A stretch of DNA of 54,457 bases from CALCCV01 sp964388665 (GCA_964388665.1 CAYMBJ010000022.1:1-54457), one strand, 5' to 3'; shown: positions 36,117 to 45,292, numbered from the stretch's first letter. Made by a program: numbers and translations. The notes: generated by a model from the letters alone, not told the origin.

Positions 36117-36473
36117 AAATCTTTTCCCCCAGATTCTTCACATTCCTATCGGTATGTTGAAGATAATTATGGACTCCCCTAGGCATCCATTTCTCAAGTC
36201 TAGTGAGTCGCCTAGCAATTCTCATCAAAAAACTTTGTCAGTACCAACTTGCTACAGTTTGATTTCAGTCTGAGACAAAATCGGCTGAATTCGCAATTGC
36301 AATGCGCTTTCGCAAAGACGGTGGCAGGGAACGCGCTGGTCTCCTGGTCGAGACTGACTTGAGGCTTCCAGTGCAGATGGTCAGAAATGCGGCTCTCAGT
36401 GCAGTATTTACTTTAAAAAATTGACAAATTTCCAATCCTTGAAGAGCTTGGATGCTTCACAAGGAGACAAACA
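36117..36473. other. 357-bp divergent intergenic region
   Basis: It lies between the VWA lipoprotein gene (minus) and the peptide importer operon (plus) and should hold promoters for both. A perfect TTGACA (36421-36426) is oriented toward the importer but has no convincing -10 box at the right distance. No tRNA, open frame or strong hairpin was found. Confidence 0.6.
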
Positions 36474-38090
36474 GTGCAAAGAAAATCTCTCATTTCTGCT
36501 CTCACATCTGGTTGCTTATTTTTTCTAGCGTTGGGCTCATCCCTGGCGCAGGCTGCCAATACATTTGTCTATTGTTCGGAAGGCAGCCCTTCGACTTTTA
36601 ATCCGCAATTGGCTTCAGACGGAGTCACCTTCAATGCCAGTGCCCGCACCATCTATAATCGTTTGGTGGAATTCAAGAATGGGTCTACAGAAGTTGAGCC
36701 AGGCTTGGCGACAAAGTGGGATTTTTCAAAAGATGGCCTCAAGATTACATTTCAATTGCGTAAAAATGTTCCCTTTCATAGCATAGACGGCTTTACGCCC
36801 ACTCGCGATTTCAATGCTGATGATGTGCTTTTTAGCTTCAATCGAATGCGCGATCCAAAGCATGTTTTTCACCAAGTCAGTGGTGGCAAGTATGATTATT
36901 TTGATTCAATGGACATGGGCAGTCTGATCAAAGATATATCTAAGATTGATGACTACACTGTGGAAATAACGCTGAGCCGGCCAGAGGCCCCCTTTATTTC
37001 CAACCTTGCTATGGACTTTGCCAGCATCCTGTCCGCCGAATACGCTGATAAATTGGTCAAGGCCAATCAAAAAGAGAAAATCGATAATGATCCTGTTGGC
37101 ACAGGTCCTTTTGTCTACAAAAAGTATGTTAAGGACAGCACGATCCGTTACACGGCATTTGAAAAGCATTGGAAAGGCAAGCCACAGGTGGACAATTTGG
37201 TATTTGCTATCACTCCTGATGCGAGCGTTAGAACACAAAAGCTAAAGGCTGGCGAGTGTCAGTTGGTGGGACAGCCCAATCCATCAGATTTGAAAAGCTT
37301 AGAGGCGGACAAATCGATTCAGGTAATCAAACAGCCAGGCCTCAATGTGGCCTACTTGGCAATGAATGTGGAAAAGAAGCCTTTCAATAACATTCTGGTG
37401 CGTCGAGCGATCAATCATGCTCTGAATCGCAAGAACTATATCGAAGCGATCTATTTGGGACATGCGGAGGTTGCTAAAAACCCGATTCCTCCAACCATGT
37501 GGAGCTACAACGACAAGGTCAAGGATTACGAATACAGTGTTGAAAAGGCCAAGGCATTGCTCAAAAAGGCTGGCTTAGAAAAGGGCTTTAAGACGACGCT
37601 GTGGATGTTGCCTGTATCAAGGGCATACAATCCCAACGGCAAAAAGATGGGCGAACTGATGAAAGCAGATCTTGCTCAAGTGGGAATCACCGCTGAACTC
37701 ACGACGATGGACTGGCCAACCTATCTTGCCAAAGCCAAAGTGGGAGAGCACGAATTGATCCAATTTGGTTGGATTGGTGACAATGGCGATCCAGATAACT
37801 TCATGAATATTCTGTTGGGCTGTGCAGGAGTGGAGGCCGGCTCCAATTATGCACGATGGTGCCATAAAGAATTCAATAAATTGATGGAAGAAGGGCGCAC
37901 CACTGTCGATATGAAAAAGCGCACCCAGATTTATAAACAGTCACAGGAGATTTTCAAGCGCGAAGCTCCGTGGGTCACCTTGGTTCATGCCACAGCTTTT
38001 AAAGCGCTGTCGAAAAAAGTCTCTGGCTACAAGATGAGTCCACTAGGTATTGATCGTTTTGACGAAGTCCAAGAGATTCAGCTGAAGTAG
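36474..38090 (+). CDS. Peptide ABC transporter, periplasmic binding protein
   Basis: A 538-residue family-5 solute-binding protein (DppA/OppA type) with a signal peptide cleaved near AQAANTF. It includes the family motifs ADDVLFSFNRM and NFMNILLGCAG. GTG 36474 is chosen, with AAGGAG seven bases upstream. It delivers di- or oligopeptides to the permease/ATPase genes that follow. The sequence is closest in style to the DppA branch, which also takes haem or short peptides, but the substrate cannot be fixed by reading. A short 12-bp tandem repeat separates it from the permease gene. Confidence 0.93.
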   Translation: MQRKSLISALTSGCLFFLALGSSLAQAANTFVYCSEGSPSTFNPQLASDGVTFNASARTIYNRLVEFKNGSTEVEPGLATKWDFSKDGLKITFQLRKNVPFHSIDGFTPTRDFNADDVLFSFNRMRDPKHVFHQVSGGKYDYFDSMDMGSLIKDISKIDDYTVEITLSRPEAPFISNLAMDFASILSAEYADKLVKANQKEKIDNDPVGTGPFVYKKYVKDSTIRYTAFEKHWKGKPQVDNLVFAITPDASVRTQKLKAGECQLVGQPNPSDLKSLEADKSIQVIKQPGLNVAYLAMNVEKKPFNNILVRRAINHALNRKNYIEAIYLGHAEVAKNPIPPTMWSYNDKVKDYEYSVEKAKALLKKAGLEKGFKTTLWMLPVSRAYNPNGKKMGELMKADLAQVGITAELTTMDWPTYLAKAKVGEHELIQFGWIGDNGDPDNFMNILLGCAGVEAGSNYARWCHKEFNKLMEEGRTTVDMKKRTQIYKQSQEIFKREAPWVTLVHATAFKALSKKVSGYKMSPLGIDRFDEVQEIQLK

Positions 38091-38109
38091 ACCTCGGTAT
38101 ATTTAGAAC

Positions 38110-38157
38110 GAGATAAAGGGCGAGATATAGGAAGAGATTTAGGACGAGATTTGGAAT
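38110..38157 (+). repeat. 12-bp tandem repeat, four units, in importer operon
   Basis: Four consecutive 12-bp units start GAGAT (38110-38121, 38122-38133, 38134-38145, 38146-38157). They have purine-rich remainders such as ATAGGAA, TTAGGAC and TTGGAAT. They lie in the 96-bp gap between the binding protein gene and the first permease gene, 29 bp before the permease start. Each unit resembles a weak ribosome-binding purine tract. Confidence 0.75.
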
Positions 38158-38186
38158 AGGTTCTTAGAAAGGCTTCGAGTTAAGGA

Positions 38187-39185
38187 ATGCGAATTTGGTT
38201 TGCAAAACGATTGGGACTCTTTTTAATTACGGCCATCGGCATGTCGATCTTGAGTTTTCTAATATTGCGCTGGGTCCCTGGCGATCCCGTTCAGTTATTG
38301 ATTGGCGAGCGCGGTGCTTCGCCCGAGGTGTTTGCCAAATTGCGGGCCAATTTGGGTCTCGATAAGCCTTTGCTCGAGCAGTACTTTATCTTTGTAAAAA
38401 ATTTTCTCTCTGGAGATTTGGGCAATTCCATTGTCTCTCAACGCCCGGTCTGGAATGAGTTTGCGGATCGCTTTCCGGCGACGCTGGAACTCTCGTTGAC
38501 GGCGCTGTTATGGTCATTGCCTGCCGGCCTATTGATAGGCATGCTCGCCGCTCACAAAAGTGGAACTTGGGTGGACACTTCCACCATGGCGGCAAGCCTC
38601 ATTGGATACTCAATGCCAATATTTTGGTGGGGCTTGGTGCTGATCATGTTCTTTTCTGTAAAGCTGGGTTGGACTCCCGTATCAGGTAGAATTAGCTTAG
38701 CATATGACCCTGACGTGATTACGGGTTTTTTTATGGTAGACACGCTGATATCGGGAGAGGGATTCTGGTCGGCGGTCAATCATTTGATTCTGCCAGCATT
38801 TGTGCTCGGCACGATTCCTTTGGCAACAGTGGCCCGCATCACCAGAGCCAGCTTGTTGGAGGTCTTGGGAGAGGAGTATATCAAGGCGTTCAAAGCTCGT
38901 GGCTTTAGCACGCGCTACATTTTGTTTGTTCACGCATTGAGGAATGCCTTCATTCCTATTCTCACCACCATGGGCGTCTTGGTGGGCTCTTTGCTCACGG
39001 GCGCCATCTTGACGGAGACGCTCTTTTCGTGGCCAGGGATTGGCCGCTGGTTTGTGCAAAGCGTGACCGCGCGAGATTACCCAGTGGTGCAAAGTGGAAT
39101 TTTACTGTTGGGACTTTTGATCACCACAGTGAATTTGATCGTCGACTCGCTTTACGGCGTGGTGAATCCGAGATTGAAAGGATGA
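38187..39185 (+). CDS. Peptide ABC transporter permease (DppB-type)
   Basis: A 332-residue inner-membrane permease with six predicted helices and the usual large periplasmic loop after helix 1. The cytoplasmic EAA-type loop (EEYIKAFKARGFSTRYI) that contacts the ATPases is intact. AAGGA abuts the ATG, so spacing is poor; no better start is visible. The stop overlaps the next gene's ATG (ATGA), so the two permeases are coupled. Confidence 0.93.
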   Translation: MRIWFAKRLGLFLITAIGMSILSFLILRWVPGDPVQLLIGERGASPEVFAKLRANLGLDKPLLEQYFIFVKNFLSGDLGNSIVSQRPVWNEFADRFPATLELSLTALLWSLPAGLLIGMLAAHKSGTWVDTSTMAASLIGYSMPIFWWGLVLIMFFSVKLGWTPVSGRISLAYDPDVITGFFMVDTLISGEGFWSAVNHLILPAFVLGTIPLATVARITRASLLEVLGEEYIKAFKARGFSTRYILFVHALRNAFIPILTTMGVLVGSLLTGAILTETLFSWPGIGRWFVQSVTARDYPVVQSGILLLGLLITTVNLIVDSLYGVVNPRLKG

Positions 39186-40003
39186 TGAAGCAGAAGTTTC
39201 TTTTTTATCTGTCGGGCGCAGTGATTGCCGTGGTTGTGACTGTGGCAGTGACAGCTCCTTGGCTTGCACCGCGAGATCCTTACATGATCAATGTCGGTCA
39301 AGCCATGGTCGCTCCATTTCAAGAGGGCTTTGTCTTAGGCACCGATGACCTGGGTCGGGATCTTTTGAGTCGCTTGATTTATGGGGCGCAAAATTCGCTG
39401 TTGATCGGCGCAATGTCGACGTTGTTTTCACTATTGATCGGCGGCGGGCTAGGTTTGTTGTGCGGCTATTTTGGCAAGATGTTGGATTTTGTTGTTATGC
39501 GCATCATGGATCTGTTGCTTTCCATTCCTTCCACTTTGTTGGCGATCCTGGTTGTGGCGATTTTGGGTCCGAGCCTGACCAATACCATTATAGCCGTGGG
39601 TGTCGTGAGCTTGCCTTTTTTTGTGCGTGTCACTCGCGCACAGGTCTTAAATGAAAAAGTTAAAGACTATGTCAAAGCCAGCAAAACAATGGGTGCTGGT
39701 ATTTTTCATATCTTGTTTTGGACGCTGTTCCCGAACATCTGGCCACCTCTTCTTGTGCAAGCAACTTTGAGTGTGAGCGATGGGATTTTGAATGCGGCCG
39801 CCTTGGGTTTTTTGGGGCTGGGTGCACAGCCGCCCACGCCAGAGTGGGGCGTGATGCTTTCTGATGGCCGGTCCTTTTTAGAATCGGCTTGGTGGCTCGT
39901 GACTCTGCCTGGAGTGTGTTTATTGACCACGGTGTTGGGTCTCAATCTCTTTGGCGATGGTCTGCGCGATCTTCTTGATCCCAAGGCGCGGAGGTCTCAT
40001 TGA
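39182..40003 (+). CDS. Peptide ABC transporter permease (DppC-type)
   Basis: A 273-residue second permease. It has an N-terminal helix, the conserved LGTDDLGRD segment common to DppC/OppC proteins, then five further helices and the EAA loop (KVKDYVKASKTMGAG). The start at 39182 overlaps the DppB stop as ATGA; a second ATG follows directly at 39185. A longer open frame upstream (39029) overlaps the neighbour heavily and is not used. The 3' end overlaps the ATPase gene as TTGA. Confidence 0.93.
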   Translation: MMKQKFLFYLSGAVIAVVVTVAVTAPWLAPRDPYMINVGQAMVAPFQEGFVLGTDDLGRDLLSRLIYGAQNSLLIGAMSTLFSLLIGGGLGLLCGYFGKMLDFVVMRIMDLLLSIPSTLLAILVVAILGPSLTNTIIAVGVVSLPFFVRVTRAQVLNEKVKDYVKASKTMGAGIFHILFWTLFPNIWPPLLVQATLSVSDGILNAAALGFLGLGAQPPTPEWGVMLSDGRSFLESAWWLVTLPGVCLLTTVLGLNLFGDGLRDLLDPKARRSH

Positions 40004-40971
40004 GTTATGTGAGCGTGCAGAATCTCTCCATTTCGTTTGTAAATGCCAAGTCCACGGTCTTTGCCTTGCGCGACTTTTCTCTTTCTGCAGAGAAGGGAGA
40101 GGTGATTGGCCTGGTTGGGGAGTCTGGATCGGGCAAAAGCATTTTTGGTCTTTCGCTCCTTGGACTTCTGCCGCCGTCAGCAAAAGTCACGAGCACCGAG
40201 ATCAAATTGGCCGGGCAGAATTTTGATCTGCGATCGCGAAAGGATTTACAGACTTTGCGCGGGCCCACACTGGGAATGATTTTTCAAGACCCTGTCAATA
40301 GCTTGGATCCCTGTTATACGGTTGGTGATCAGCTCAAAGAGGTGCTGCGACGCAATCCCACTGTGCAGGTTTGGCACAAAGAAGCGCTAGAGTTGCTCAG
40401 AGGCGTCGGTATTGCAGAAGCGCAGACCCGCCTCAAGAATTACCCTCATGAACTCTCTGGAGGGCTTTGCCAAAGAATTCAAATTGCACTGGCCTTGGCG
40501 CAAAATCCCAAAGTGCTCATTGCTGACGAGCCCACCACTGCGCTGGATGTGACCATTCAAAAGCAAGTGATGGATCTGCTGATGAAGAAAAAGCAAGAGT
40601 ACGATTTCACATTGATTTTGATTTCCCATGATCTGGGCCTGATCTCGCAATACTGCGACCGCACGGTGGTGCTATATGCTGGCGAAAAGATGGAAGAGGG
40701 GCCCGCAGAAGATGTATTGAAAAGCGCAACCCACCCCTACACTCAGGCCCTGTTGGAGGCGCTGCCTTATCAGGTGGACATGGTAAGATTAAAGCCAATT
40801 CCGGGACTGGTTCCCGATTTGCGCAACTCTCCAAAAAACAATTGTGTATTTGCGGGACGATGCGAGCGCGAAGCCCCACTGTGCACGCAACAAAAACCAA
40901 ATTGGCGTCATCATCGTCGCCAGGGTTTTTTGTGCCACTTTCCACTCTTTGAAGTGGAGGCCTCACCATGA
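40000..40971 (+). CDS. Peptide ABC transporter ATPase (DppD-type)
   Basis: A 323-residue ATP-binding subunit. It has a Walker A GESGSGKS loop (near residues 40-47), the signature LSGGLCQR (the usual Q-Q-R reads L-C-Q-R), Walker B VLIADEPTTALD and the H-loop LISHDLGL. The C-terminal oligopeptide/dipeptide domain has a cysteine cluster (CVFAGRCEREAPLC and a late Cys), as in iron-sulfur-bearing DppD/OppD proteins. The start is TTG 40000, overlapping the DppC stop as TTGA with GGAGG five bases upstream. Its stop overlaps the next gene as ATGA. Confidence 0.94.
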   Translation: MSYVSVQNLSISFVNAKSTVFALRDFSLSAEKGEVIGLVGESGSGKSIFGLSLLGLLPPSAKVTSTEIKLAGQNFDLRSRKDLQTLRGPTLGMIFQDPVNSLDPCYTVGDQLKEVLRRNPTVQVWHKEALELLRGVGIAEAQTRLKNYPHELSGGLCQRIQIALALAQNPKVLIADEPTTALDVTIQKQVMDLLMKKKQEYDFTLILISHDLGLISQYCDRTVVLYAGEKMEEGPAEDVLKSATHPYTQALLEALPYQVDMVRLKPIPGLVPDLRNSPKNNCVFAGRCEREAPLCTQQKPNWRHHRRQGFLCHFPLFEVEASP

Positions 40972-41927
40972 AAACGGTTTTAGAATTTCGTGATGTTGGC
41001 AAGAGTTTCAAAATTAAAAAGACTCTGTTGGAGTCCGCCAATTTGCAGGCATTGAGCGGCGTTTCCTTTAGCCTTTATGAGGGGCAGAGTCTCGGCATTG
41101 TTGGCGAGTCTGGTAGCGGCAAGTCGACGATGGCAAAGATTTTGTTAAAGATGGAAGAGGCCAGCAGTGGCGGCGTATTTTTGGACAACAAAGAGATGCG
41201 TGAATGGGCACCCAAGGAGCTTGCCAAGAGGGTGCAAATGGTTTTTCAAAATCCATTGAGTTCCCTGAGCCCGCGCAAGACCATTGTCAAATTGATCGAG
41301 GAACCGCTGATCATCCAAGGGACGACCACCTCTGCCGAAAGGCGCAAAATGGCTCTCGAGCTGATGGACAAAGTGGGTCTGCGGCCCGACTGGGAAGGGC
41401 GCTATCCTCACGAACTCTCGGGCGGGCAGCGCCAGCGTGTAGCAATTGCGCGAGCCTTGGCTCTAAGACCCAGTGTGCTGGTTTGTGATGAACCCGTTTC
41501 GGCCTTGGATGTTTCGGTGCAGGCTCAGGTACTGAATCTTCTCAAAGATCTGCAGGCCGAATACAAATGGACCTTGATTTTTATTTCTCATGATTTGCAT
41601 GTGGTGAGATGGCTGTGCTCCGATATTTTGGTGCTGTATTTAGGAGCCGTGATGGAAAAGGGCAAGGCGGCTCAGGTATTTTCTAAACCTCAGCATCCTT
41701 ACACAAAGGCACTGCTTTCCAGTGTGCCATCAGTGATGAAGGGGCGTGCATCGACGGAGAGCTCTTTGCAAGGAGAGATTCCTTCCCCCTTCAGTCGACC
41801 ACAAGGATGTGTTTTTCAAACGCGATGTCCACACAAGATGGACATTTGCGAAAGGCAAATGCCCCCGCATCGAAATCTTCCTGGGCAGCAAGACTGGTTT
41901 TGCCATCTTGAGCCACATTCAGTTTAA
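40968..41927 (+). CDS. Peptide ABC transporter ATPase (DppF-type)
   Basis: A 319-residue second ATP-binding subunit and last gene of the five-gene importer. Walker A GESGSGKST, signature LSGGQRQR, Walker B VLVCDEPVSALD and H-loop FISHDLHV are all standard. The C-terminal cysteine cluster (CVFQTRCPHKMDIC) is present. The ATG at 40968 overlaps the preceding stop. A hairpin downstream (41956-41979) probably ends the transcript. Confidence 0.95.
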   Translation: MKTVLEFRDVGKSFKIKKTLLESANLQALSGVSFSLYEGQSLGIVGESGSGKSTMAKILLKMEEASSGGVFLDNKEMREWAPKELAKRVQMVFQNPLSSLSPRKTIVKLIEEPLIIQGTTTSAERRKMALELMDKVGLRPDWEGRYPHELSGGQRQRVAIARALALRPSVLVCDEPVSALDVSVQAQVLNLLKDLQAEYKWTLIFISHDLHVVRWLCSDILVLYLGAVMEKGKAAQVFSKPQHPYTKALLSSVPSVMKGRASTESSLQGEIPSPFSRPQGCVFQTRCPHKMDICERQMPPHRNLPGQQDWFCHLEPHSV

Positions 41928-41955
41928 GATCATACTAGTGTGATTTTTCAGGATA

Positions 41956-41979
41956 GACGGGCCGTATCGACGGCACGTC
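41956..41979. terminator. Hairpin between convergent genes
   Basis: GACG-G-GCCGT-ATCG-ACGGC-A-CGTC forms a stem of nine base pairs with one internal mismatch and a four-base loop. It lies 28 bp after the importer operon and 39 bp before the stop of the convergent L,D-transpeptidase gene. There is no T-run directly after it on either strand. A second partial inverted repeat (GGACGGACC versus parts of this stem) lies nearby at 41999-42012. Confidence 0.5.
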
Positions 41980-42017
41980 AATTTGCAGACACGCCCTAGT
42001 GGTCCGTCCAGTTCCCC

Positions 42018-42758
42018 TTACTTTTGATAAATATACAAGAGACTGCCAAAGCGAATCTTGTCGATAAATTCTTTGTGAAACTTTTGATCCACAGCAGGGC
42101 AACCCCAGCTTCTTCCTGCATGCGCTTGCTCTTCAGACACATAGGCGGCGCCGTGAATCACCACGGCTCGGCTGCGCGCATTTGAATTTGTGGCGCTCAG
42201 ACCATCTAGCCGCAATGAATAGCCGTGGTTGCCGCTGTAGGTTTCTGCAGTTTTGTAAAAACCCAATGAGCTCTTCTTGCTGCCCGGCTCGTTTGAAAAC
42301 TGCGTCGCGTAGCCGTCGGCATCGGGATCAGAATTGCGACCATGAGCCACAATGTGGCGACTCACCTTGCCTGTGACGAGATCCACCAGATAGAGCCGGC
42401 GTTGTGACGAGTGTTGGCTAATGTCAAAGATCGACATAAATTTTTTGTTGGGAAATTTATCGAGATTGGCTTGAAAAAAGGTGAGCGCATTTTCTAAAGC
42501 CCTTGCTGGGATCACATGTTCAGGATCAATGTGATCATAACTCAAGGGTTCTAAATCAACGGGATAGTTCGCCTCAAACTCAGCATCAATGATTTCGTTA
42601 CTCTCAATGGCTTCGTTGAGTGCACGCTCTTCGCAGACGGAATCCTCACACTGTGAAAAAACTGGATTTTCTTCTGCGTGGTATTTGGCGCATGCCGCAA
42701 GCCCAAGTATGGATATCGAAAGAGCCATCCTGGCATATGACGATAGATTTAGTTTCAA
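42018..42758 (-). CDS. L,D-transpeptidase-like lipoprotein (YkuD-like, murein)
   Basis: A 246-residue lipoprotein: the signal ends in LAAC with lipid Cys23. The catalytic domain carries the YkuD-type signature, with His202 (VVIHGA) and the nucleophile Cys220 (GRSWGCPA). The extended spacing, with an extra Trp before the Gly-Cys, fits the YkuD_2 subfamily. Such enzymes exchange or crosslink peptidoglycan stem peptides in the periplasm. In Bdellovibrio, many LDTs modify host or own walls; that function is inference here. The N-terminal 80 residues are acidic and probably flexible. It sits 40 bp after the TPR regulator gene on the same strand. Confidence 0.88.
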   Translation of the reverse strand: MKLNLSSYARMALSISILGLAACAKYHAEENPVFSQCEDSVCEERALNEAIESNEIIDAEFEANYPVDLEPLSYDHIDPEHVIPARALENALTFFQANLDKFPNKKFMSIFDISQHSSQRRLYLVDLVTGKVSRHIVAHGRNSDPDADGYATQFSNEPGSKKSSLGFYKTAETYSGNHGYSLRLDGLSATNSNARSRAVVIHGAAYVSEEQAHAGRSWGCPAVDQKFHKEFIDKIRFGSLLYIYQK

Positions 42759-42798
42759 TTGACCTCCCTGTAGTGAGTGATTTTTGTTTCATCCATCT

Positions 42799-44283
42799 TT
42801 AAGAAACTTTTTTCTTGATCTCGCATTGATACTGAGTGTGTGGACCCGCCGAGACTTTGTTGGCGCGCCCATTTTTCAGTGCCCAGCGCAGAATTCGCGT
42901 GGCGCTGGACTGACTGATCCCTAAGCTCTGCTTGAGTTCCTGAGTGCGAAAGGATTTGTGACCAAAGGTCTGATGGATCTCGTTCCATATGACCTGTTCG
43001 CGACTGTGGATGTGTGTCTCTCTGTCATGACTATCAAACTTGAAGCAGCAGTTGGCTTGCGGAACGACTGAGTACTTTCCCTTGACTTCATTGACTTGAA
43101 TGAGGCCACTCATTTCTTTCTTCAAACGATGAATCTGCTGATAAATGCGATTAGGAGACGTTATGGGTTCATAGAACTCTTCAAAGAATAGATTTGAAAA
43201 GATAGATCCCAGACTGTGGGGTTTGTAAAAATCATTGGCGAGAATCATCAAGAGTCGATGCGAGACCCGTCCGGAGTCGAGGATCTGTTTATTTTTGCCG
43301 TCGTCAGAATTCAGAATTGCCTGCTTTAGATCAATGATCTGCGAGCTTTTTTGAAGGTAGTGGTAGTCTTGATCTACATCAGTTGGTTTGAGAATTTCCT
43401 TTTCTATAAAGAAATTTCTGTATTCAGGATACGGCGTTCCCCAGTAGACCTTGAGAGCAAGGGCCCTGTCCTTGCTAAAATAGGCCCGCAGGCGATCCAC
43501 TTCGCGCAGGGTTTCATAGACCCTATGTGCTTGCGCCTCTTTGCGAACCTTTTCCAATTCGGAAAAGCCAATTTCGTAATTGCCGCGCTCAAGGTGCAGC
43601 TTGGCCCGCCATTTTGATAGGAAGAGGCGTGCAAATGACTGTGTCTCTTTGAAAAGGCCCCATGCTTCATCGAGATGCTCTTCGGCAAGATTGAAGTTTC
43701 GTGACTCCATCGCAGCTTGTGCCGAGAGCTCAAGACAATTGCCATAAAGTAAGGTCAGGTTATTTTGTTTTGTATACGCACGAATTTCGCCGAGAAGTTG
43801 ATCTGCAGCCTCTAGCTTTCGTAAAAATACAAATGTAGATGCGAGATTTACTTTGCCGACAATGCGTGAATAGTCAGGGAGGTCGGGAAGAGCAACGTAA
43901 GTTTGCAGAAAGGGCAGCGCCTGTGCATACTCCCATTGATTGAAGTGGCACCATGCCAAGTAGAGGTGAGACTCCGCGTGGCCTCGGTGTGCGGAGGCCA
44001 AGAGCAGTTGCTTCGCTTCGTGAACGGCACCCAAACGTAGCAGGGAGACGGCATATTCAGCCGACTCCATGTCGGTGGGTTTTGTGAGTTTGATGTTTTC
44101 CGCTCGCACAATTGGCCACAGTGCGCGTATGGCCAAAGTGTAAAGTTGTGAGCGCCTTGCATAGTTTGCAAATTGCAAGGCTTCCGTGCGCGATATTTTT
44201 GCCAAATTTGTTGCACGCAAAAATTCACGAGCAGAATCAAACTTTCCCTGGCGTATGAGGGCTTCGCAGTCAGATAGGTCCAT
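42799..44283 (-). CDS. TPR protein with C-terminal winged-helix DNA-binding region
   Basis: A 494-residue cytoplasmic protein. The first 260 residues hold several degenerate TPR helices (ALPFLQTYVALPD, LYGNCLELSAQAAMESRNFN). The middle (about 290-400) resembles a response-regulator-like or winged-helix effector region (SPNRIYQQIHRLKKEM). The last 70 residues form a helix-turn-helix segment (FRTQELKQSLGISQSSATRILRWALK). The build is that of a TPR-gated transcription regulator. The target is unknown; the L,D-transpeptidase gene lies 40 bp downstream in the same direction. Confidence 0.7.
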   Translation of the reverse strand: MDLSDCEALIRQGKFDSAREFLRATNLAKISRTEALQFANYARRSQLYTLAIRALWPIVRAENIKLTKPTDMESAEYAVSLLRLGAVHEAKQLLLASAHRGHAESHLYLAWCHFNQWEYAQALPFLQTYVALPDLPDYSRIVGKVNLASTFVFLRKLEAADQLLGEIRAYTKQNNLTLLYGNCLELSAQAAMESRNFNLAEEHLDEAWGLFKETQSFARLFLSKWRAKLHLERGNYEIGFSELEKVRKEAQAHRVYETLREVDRLRAYFSKDRALALKVYWGTPYPEYRNFFIEKEILKPTDVDQDYHYLQKSSQIIDLKQAILNSDDGKNKQILDSGRVSHRLLMILANDFYKPHSLGSIFSNLFFEEFYEPITSPNRIYQQIHRLKKEMSGLIQVNEVKGKYSVVPQANCCFKFDSHDRETHIHSREQVIWNEIHQTFGHKSFRTQELKQSLGISQSSATRILRWALKNGRANKVSAGPHTQYQCEIKKKVS

Positions 44284-44619
44284 AGGTTTAGTTTATGGGA
44301 TGCTTGCCTATTTCAGATACGGACCATGAGAAAAATTAGACTCGACTGGAATTTTGTCTCTGGATCTAGATCGCAGAGACATAGATGTATTGAATTGAGA
44401 AAGCTCAAAGCGTATCGAATCGAAATGCAGTCCCGGTTTTAAAAATAATTCGGGTTGTCAGGAGCTATTGGAGATGTGTTCATACGGGCTCCTGATCAAA
44501 TTTTTTTTATTTGTCGCTATTCTTGGCAGTAGTGGGTCAAGTTTTACCTTGGTCCAGTCGAAGAGCTATCGTGAAGATTTGAAGAATTTTTTTGTAGTAC
44601 GTAGCGAGGGAGATTTATT
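44284..44619. other. 336-bp gap with one possible small ORF
   Basis: It separates the minus-strand TPR regulator from the plus-strand HD-GYP gene. A 58-codon frame starting at ATG 44474 has a hydrophobic, signal-peptide-like N-terminus and AGGAG ten bases upstream. It overlaps the HD-GYP start by 31 bp. It could be a small membrane peptide or chance; no homology is recognised. No terminator or RNA gene was found. Confidence 0.4.
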
Positions 44620-45264
44620 ATGTCGTCGGGAGATGTTCCTAATTGGGTGAATAGCGTATCGCGATCCTTGATGGAATCCTTAAATGCTGTGGATCCAGGA
44701 ACCTATCAGCACTGTTGTCGAGTGGGCGCATTGGCCCGCAAATTGGCTCGAGACATGGGGCTCAATGAGTACGATCAAAAGATTGCGGAGTACGCCGGAA
44801 TGTTTCATGACATCGGCAAAATGGGCGTGGATCGAGAGATCATACAAAAGCCTGGCAAGCTTGATGCTAAAGAGATGGATATCATGCGCAATCATCCCGT
44901 GATCTCTGAAGCCATACTAAAGCCCCTTATAGGGATAGAGTTTTTTGCGCAACTTTTACCAGGCGTGCGTGGGCATCATGAGCGAGTGGATGGCGAGGGT
45001 TATCCTGATAAACTCGTCGGTGAACGCGTTCCCCTCATGGCCAGAGTCATATTGATCGTGGACACCTACGATGCGATGTCGCAAACGCGGGCCTATCGCA
45101 AGGGACTTCCTGATGAAATTATCTATGGCGAGCTAAAGCGCTGCGCAGGCACTCAGTTTGATCCACAGATTGTGCGCATCTTCTTGCAGGCTCATCGCAC
45201 CTGGAACTCAGTCGAAAACACCGAAGAAGTGGTCGAAGAAGTTTTGACCAGAAGAGCGTCTTAG
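44620..45264 (+). CDS. HD-GYP domain protein (c-di-GMP phosphodiesterase type)
   Basis: A 214-residue stand-alone HD-GYP domain. Metal ligands and signature residues are all present: H31, the H63-D64 pair in FHDIGK, H92, H119-H120-E121 and DGEGYP (124-129). Such proteins hydrolyse c-di-GMP to pGpG or GMP. The GYP motif is intact, so activity is likely. There is no receiver or membrane domain, so regulation must come from partners. The start is ATG 44620 with GGGAG nine bases upstream. Confidence 0.9.
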   Translation: MSSGDVPNWVNSVSRSLMESLNAVDPGTYQHCCRVGALARKLARDMGLNEYDQKIAEYAGMFHDIGKMGVDREIIQKPGKLDAKEMDIMRNHPVISEAILKPLIGIEFFAQLLPGVRGHHERVDGEGYPDKLVGERVPLMARVILIVDTYDAMSQTRAYRKGLPDEIIYGELKRCAGTQFDPQIVRIFLQAHRTWNSVENTEEVVEEVLTRRAS

Positions 45265-45292
45265 ATTCTCCTGCGCGCCAATGGCGTGCAGT

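Noticed and set aside
39029..39181. Longer start for the second peptide permease
   Set aside because: The extra 51 residues overlap the first permease gene, lack family similarity and have no ribosome-binding site; the ATGA overlap at 39182 is standard.
41940..42012. IS remnant between the importer operon and the L,D-transpeptidase gene
   Set aside because: GGGCGTGTCTGCAAATT on the minus strand looks like some IS ends, but no second end or transposase piece is present; the hairpin explains the region better.
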